From contig NZ_JAJCVI010000006.1 of assembly GCF_020567525.1 (NCBI RefSeq), forward strand, positions 248,001 to 312,000: a stretch of DNA of 64,000 bases, given 5' to 3'. Every line of letters begins with the position of its first letter. The stretch's first letter is position 1. The notes below the pieces were generated by a model. The model was not told the origin of the DNA. It did no database searches and saw only the letters and a list, made by a program, of their open reading frames with translations. Shown here one piece after another: positions 60,539 to 64,000 of this stretch. The translations under genes were made by a program, and so were the position numbers. Source of the stretch: Halorubellus salinus. GTDB taxonomy: Archaea > Halobacteriota > Halobacteria > Halobacteriales > Natrialbaceae.

Positions 60539-60964
60539 ATGGTAACCTTGCTCGGCGGATTGGTCGGTGGTCTCGTGGCGACGATAGCGATGACGATGGC
60601 GATGATGGCCCTCGGCGACGGGTCGCCGCCGCCGACGGCGGCGCTCTGGGCGAAGTTCGTCGGCGACGAACCGCCCGAGGCGTACGTGCCCCAGGGGATG
60701 GCGTTGCACGTGCTGTACGGCGTGGGGGCGGGCGGTGCGTTCGCGCTCGCGCTCCCCGCGCTGGGGTTCGGGAGCGCTGGCGTCGTGACCGTGCTCGGAC
60801 TCGCGATCGCGTACGCGCTCGCCCTGACCCTCGTCGGCGCGGCGTTCTGGATGAATGTCGTCCTCGCGACGGACCCCGAACCGCAGCAGGCGGCGATGTT
60901 CGGCGTCTTCCACGTCGTCTACGGCGTCGTCCTCGCCGCGGTCGTCGCGTACGCACCGCTCTGA
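60539..60964 (+). CDS. Four-helix membrane protein (DUF6789-like)
   Basis: A 141-residue membrane protein. Helices: LLGGLVGGLVATIAMTMAMMAL, ALHVLYGVGAGGAFALALP, VVTVLGLAIAYALALTLVGAAFW and FGVFHVVYGVVLAAVVAYA. A conserved-looking loop (GSPPPTAALWAKFVGDEPPEAYVPQG) lies between helices 1 and 2. The loop and the H-x-x-YG motifs in helices 2 and 4 resemble the haloarchaeal DUF6789 family from memory. Function unknown. It follows valS by 153 nt with an AT-rich GAGTATTTTTCG near 60420. Confidence 0.7.
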   Translation: MVTLLGGLVGGLVATIAMTMAMMALGDGSPPPTAALWAKFVGDEPPEAYVPQGMALHVLYGVGAGGAFALALPALGFGSAGVVTVLGLAIAYALALTLVGAAFWMNVVLATDPEPQQAAMFGVFHVVYGVVLAAVVAYAPL

Positions 60965-61001
60965 GTTGCGTAATCGCACCCGCCTGGACAGCGCCGGCAA
61001 C

Positions 61002-61748
61002 TCACCGCAGGTCGTCGAGTGCAGCGATGCCGGCTTCGAGCTTCTCGACGCGCGTCGCCAGTGCGAGGAACGTCGCGAGCACGGTGAGTGCGACCGCGCC
61101 GGCGGCCGCGATACGGTGCGGGCCGGGCGTGTGCACGACGCCGGAGGCGGTTATCTCCTCGGCGGGAATCAGGGTGTGGTGTGGGGACCCGATTATCGGG
61201 ACGAAGTAGTCGACGACGTCGTTCAGCAGGTACCAGCCGGCGGCGACGGCGACGGCCTTCACGGGGAAGTCGCCGATGCGGTGGAGGACGAACCCCTGGA
61301 GGACCATCGCGAGGTGACTCCAGAACAGGAAGTTGTACATGAGGACGCCCGTGTACGAGAACTCGGTCTGGAACGCGAGGAGGACGAACGGCGTCCACGC
61401 GCCGAGTTTCAGGCACCCGAAGAACGCGAGCGCGGTCAGGTACTCGTTGGAGCGACCGAGCGCCCACGCGCCGAACGCGAGCGCGATGAACAGCGTCGCC
61501 ACCGGCGAATCCGGTACCAGGGGCCACATCGCGAGCGGTTCGAGCGCGAACTGGCTGCCCTCCCAGACGAACCCGTCGGCGAAGGGGCTGAGGCCGTAGT
61601 AGTAGAACCCGAACAGCGTCCCGAGGACGTTCGTCGCGACGACGAGCCACACGAGTCGGAGTCCGAGGTCCTCGACGAACTCGGGGACGGGTGCGACGTA
61701 CCACGGGAGGTCCTCGCGCGCCGGCAGGTCGTCTCGTAGCAACTCCAT
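61002..61748 (-). CDS. DUF1405-family membrane protein
   Basis: A 248-residue multi-pass protein with about seven helices. The N-terminal segment [17 protein letters not shown] leads into [21 protein letters not shown] and a long patterned region, [19 protein letters not shown] and [21 protein letters not shown], which are the hallmarks of DUF1405. A histidine-containing segment [11 protein letters not shown] lies in a late loop. Function unknown. ATG at 61748 (MELLRDDLP) preferred to one nine codons upstream. Confidence 0.85.
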   Translation of the reverse strand: MELLRDDLPAREDLPWYVAPVPEFVEDLGLRLVWLVVATNVLGTLFGFYYYGLSPFADGFVWEGSQFALEPLAMWPLVPDSPVATLFIALAFGAWALGRSNEYLTALAFFGCLKLGAWTPFVLLAFQTEFSYTGVLMYNFLFWSHLAMVLQGFVLHRIGDFPVKAVAVAAGWYLLNDVVDYFVPIIGSPHHTLIPAEEITASGVVHTPGPHRIAAAGAVALTVLATFLALATRVEKLEAGIAALDDLR

Positions 61749-61902
61749 CACGCCCACCGTGCGCGTGGGTCGCACAAATCACTCCCGGTCCGGCGTGGCC
61801 CCGACGACGAGAACCGCCACGAGAGCCACGTTGACGCACCGCATACCGGATGGTGCCGCGCGGTGCGGTCGGTATAAGTGCGACCGGATGCAAGCCGTTG
61901 GT

Positions 61903-62811
61903 ATGACCGAGGAGACAGACCTTGAGAGCCTCAAGCGCGGGACGGAACTGGTCAAGCGCGGGTTCGCTCGCATGCAGAAGGGCGGCGTCATCATGGACGT
62001 CGTCAACGAGGAGCAGGCGAAGATCGCCGAGGAAGCCGGTGCGGTCGCCGTCATGGCGCTCGAAGCGGTGCCGGCGGACATCCGCAAGCGCGGTGGCGTC
62101 GCGCGGATGGCCGACCCCGCGGACGTCGCGGACATCGTCGACAGCGTCTCGATTCCGGTGATGGGCAAGTCCCGCATCGGCCACCGGAAGGAGGCGGAGA
62201 TCCTGCAGGCGGTCGGCGTGGACATGATCGACGAGAGCGAGGTGCTGACGCCCGCGGACGACGCGTACCACATCGACAAGCGCGAGTTCACCGCGCCGTT
62301 CGTGTGTGGCGCGCGGAACCTCGGCGAGGCGCTCCGACGCATCGACGAGGGCGCGGCGATGATCCGGACGAAGGGCGAGGCCGGCACGGGCGACGTGAAC
62401 CAGGCCGTCCACCACCAGCGCACCATCAAGGGCTCCATCCGGAAGCTCATCGGGATGAACTGGGAGGAGCGAGAGAAGTGGGCGCGCGAGCACGAAGCAC
62501 CCGCGGACCTCGTGCACGAGACCGCCGAGATGGGGCGGCTCCCGGTCGTGAACTTCGCCGCTGGCGGCATCGCGACGCCCGCGGACGCGGCGCTCATGAT
62601 GTACCACGAGTGCGACGGCATCTTCGTCGGCTCCGGGATCTTCGGCGCGGAGGACCCCGAAGCGATGGGCGAAGCCATCGTGCAGGCCGTCAACAACCAC
62701 GACGACCCGGAGACGCTCGCGGAGATCGCGTCGAACCTCGGGAAGTCGATGAAGGGCGACGCGAACGTCGACCTCCCCGAGGAGGAGAAGATGCAGGGCC
62801 GCGGCGTCTGA
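61903..62811 (+). CDS. pdxS: Pyridoxal 5'-phosphate synthase, PdxS subunit
   Basis: The synthase subunit that condenses ribose 5-phosphate, glyceraldehyde 3-phosphate and PdxT-derived ammonia to vitamin B6. The 302-residue TIM barrel has the catalytic D32 (GGVIMDVVN), K89 ([12 protein letters not shown]) and K157 ([15 protein letters not shown]), all intact, as well as the [18 protein letters not shown] phosphate loop. A TATA-like GGTATAAG at 61871-61878 lies about 28 nt upstream, supporting the ATG at 61903 and a leaderless mRNA. The partner pdxT is not in this window. Confidence 0.98.
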   Translation: MTEETDLESLKRGTELVKRGFARMQKGGVIMDVVNEEQAKIAEEAGAVAVMALEAVPADIRKRGGVARMADPADVADIVDSVSIPVMGKSRIGHRKEAEILQAVGVDMIDESEVLTPADDAYHIDKREFTAPFVCGARNLGEALRRIDEGAAMIRTKGEAGTGDVNQAVHHQRTIKGSIRKLIGMNWEEREKWAREHEAPADLVHETAEMGRLPVVNFAAGGIATPADAALMMYHECDGIFVGSGIFGAEDPEAMGEAIVQAVNNHDDPETLAEIASNLGKSMKGDANVDLPEEEKMQGRGV

Positions 62812-62859
62812 ACGACAGGAGGATACCAGGGCTGCAGCGTCTACGCTCGACTCGGGAAC

Positions 62860-63540
62860 TCAGTCCACTGTTTCTGCGCGTTTCAGGGCGTCGAGCAGTC
62901 GCTCGCGGTCGCGGTCGACGTCGACGTCGAGGTCGGCGTCCGTGGCGAGCGTCGCCGCGGGTGCCTGTCGCGCGATGGCCACCGCGAGCGTCTCGGTCGG
63001 GAACATCCCGCCGGCCATCGCGTACGCGCGGTCGGTCGGCCAGATGCTCGCCCAGAGTTCGCCGCGCACCGTGAACTGGCCGCTCGTGACGTCCTCGGCG
63101 ATGACGTCGTCGACGAGCGGATACTCGACGTCGTACCCGAACGCGCGCGCCGGTGCGTCGGGGTCGCTGCCGGGGGCTCGCCGCTCGATGTCGCGGTCCG
63201 CGAACCGCTTGACGTTCACGAGGCCGTCCTCGCGGACGCTGTCCGCGAACTCCTCTTTGGCGTGGTCGCACGCGATGCCGAAGACGCTCGCGGGCGAGAA
63301 CCCGAACTCCATCAGTGGCGTGGAGAACTCGAGCGCGCTCGTGAACGCGGACCGGCCGGAGACGTCGACGTCGGGGTCGCCGACGGCGGCGAACGCCGCG
63401 CTGGAGGGCGCGTGCTCGTAGATGCTGTTGTACGCGGTTATCGTGAACAAGGGGAGCGAGAGCGCGGTCTCGGTGTGGTCGCGGACGTGCCGCCAGTCGT
63501 ACTCGGCGAGGACCGCGTCGGGGAAGCGGGGAGCGCTCAT
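62860..63540 (-). CDS. Conserved-looking soluble protein, unknown function
   Basis: A 226-residue protein that was not recognised. It has no signal or membrane segment, an acidic composition, and a mixed alpha/beta pattern. Notable segments are TITAYNSIYEHAPSSAAFAAVGDPDVD, EFGFSPASVFGIACDHAKEEFADSV, GYDVEYPLVDDVIAEDVTSGQ and MAGGMFPTETLAVAIARQ. Codon use is typical of real genes here. It converges on pdxS with 48 nt between the stops. No motif gives a function. Confidence 0.7.
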   Translation of the reverse strand: MSAPRFPDAVLAEYDWRHVRDHTETALSLPLFTITAYNSIYEHAPSSAAFAAVGDPDVDVSGRSAFTSALEFSTPLMEFGFSPASVFGIACDHAKEEFADSVREDGLVNVKRFADRDIERRAPGSDPDAPARAFGYDVEYPLVDDVIAEDVTSGQFTVRGELWASIWPTDRAYAMAGGMFPTETLAVAIARQAPAATLATDADLDVDVDRDRERLLDALKRAETVD

Positions 63541-63826
63541 CGCTCGCGGCTAGGTGACGGGGGAAGTTGGGCGTGCCGGTCACGGACCCCGAGCGCGGAC
63601 GTGCGCCGAGGTAACCCCACGTGAACGCGGTCGTCGTCGGTGAAAGAACGCTCGAACCTAGCTCGCGGTCGGTGCGAGACGCGTTTCACTCACGGGTCGT
63701 GTCCGAGGGCTGTCACGGGGATGGCGTGACGGATATCGCAAGAGGGAAGCGGTTCGGTCTAGCTCAAAACGGGTTTTCATCTTGCGAAACGTGCTTTAGG
63801 GTACGGGACGTCTGTGGGGACGAGCA
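63541..63826. promoter_or_regulatory. Upstream region of the right-edge regulator gene
   Basis: No gene is seen in these 286 nt. The AT-richer stretch 63765-63800 (AAAACGGGTTTTCATC, GTGCTTTAGGG) includes a TATA-like CTTTAGG about 30 nt before the ATG at 63827. AAAACGGGTTTT is a perfect 4+4 inverted repeat with a 4-nt centre and may be an operator. Confidence 0.45.
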
Positions 63827-64000
63827 ATGTCGCGGCTCCTCCCGTTCCAGTCAGACACCGAGGTGCCAGAGGACCGTGCGCCACGCGTCGTCGACCTCGA
63901 GGGCGAGGACGCAGAGAAGGTGTTCGGTGCGTTGTCCTCGGAGACGGCGCGCGCGATCTTCACCGCGCTCCACGAGGAGCCGATGACCGCGAGCGACGTC
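63827..64000 (+). CDS. Winged-helix (ArsR/TrmB-type) transcriptional regulator, 3' truncated by window edge
   Basis: 58 residues are visible, beginning MSRLLPFQSDTEVPEDRAP. RVVDLEGEDAEKVFGALSS leads into ETARAIFTALHEEPMTASDV, the first helix and start of the recognition unit of an ArsR-like winged helix domain common in haloarchaeal regulators. The rest lies beyond the window. The ATG is supported by a TATA-like element about 30 nt upstream. The target is unknown. Confidence 0.75.
   Translation, partial: MSRLLPFQSDTEVPEDRAPRVVDLEGEDAEKVFGALSSETARAIFTALHEEPMTASDV

Overview
The window comes from the chromosome of a halophilic archaeon (class Halobacteria). The evidence is its high GC content, strongly acidic proteins, an S-layer glycoprotein with a PGF-CTERM anchor, the archaeal oligosaccharyltransferase AglB, an archaeal Trm5, diphthine synthase, an Orc1/Cdc6-like ATPase, twin-arginine lipoproteins, and many TATA boxes about 27 nt upstream of start codons, as expected for leaderless transcripts. 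No phage or insertion sequence was seen. One tRNA is present (Thr, anticodon CGU).

Layout. 1-3.9 kb: end of a uridine kinase gene, a small membrane protein, a methyltransferase, tRNA-Thr, trm5 and dphB. 4.4-7.2 kb: the S-layer glycoprotein gene. 7.5-10.2 kb: a two-domain glyoxalase, a VapBC toxin-antitoxin pair with a palindromic operator, and a DRG GTPase. 10.4-17 kb: a complete oligopeptide/dipeptide ABC importer operon. 17.3-18.3 kb: a small conserved protein and a HAD phosphatase. 18.7-26.5 kb: the glycerol divergon, with glpK plus a putative glycerol permease on one side and glpABC on the other. These would take up and phosphorylate glycerol and oxidise glycerol-3-phosphate. 26.5-30.1 kb: an Orc1/Cdc6-like ATPase, a large CHAT-domain (caspase-like) protease, and a 56-residue hydrophobic peptide gene encoded convergently against it.

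30.5-49.7 kb is a protein-glycosylation island. It holds aglB, two polysaccharide flippases, two GT-B glycosyltransferases and seven alkaline-phosphatase-superfamily enzymes. All seven lack an obvious signal peptide and all end in the same LGYLE pentapeptide. A perfect 50-bp tandem array separates two of them. The cluster plausibly builds and modifies the lipid-linked glycan that AglB transfers, with the S-layer protein (about 16 N-X-S/T sequons) as a likely target.

49.8-64 kb is mostly housekeeping: an iron-box-controlled siderophore-type binding lipoprotein, a PaaG-like crotonase next to a D-2-hydroxyacid dehydrogenase, a DUF502 membrane protein, asd, an HFX_2341-type (CARF-like plus winged-helix) regulator, a secreted beta-sandwich protein, valS, membrane proteins, pdxS, an unrecognised protein, and the start of a winged-helix regulator cut by the right edge.

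The two most promising undescribed items are the CHAT protease with its convergent micropeptide, and the LGYLE phosphatase-superfamily expansion in the aglB island. Several gene-free stretches carry unrelated short tandem repeats (periods 25, 29, 33 and 50 bp). All function calls rest on reading motifs by eye; no database search was possible.
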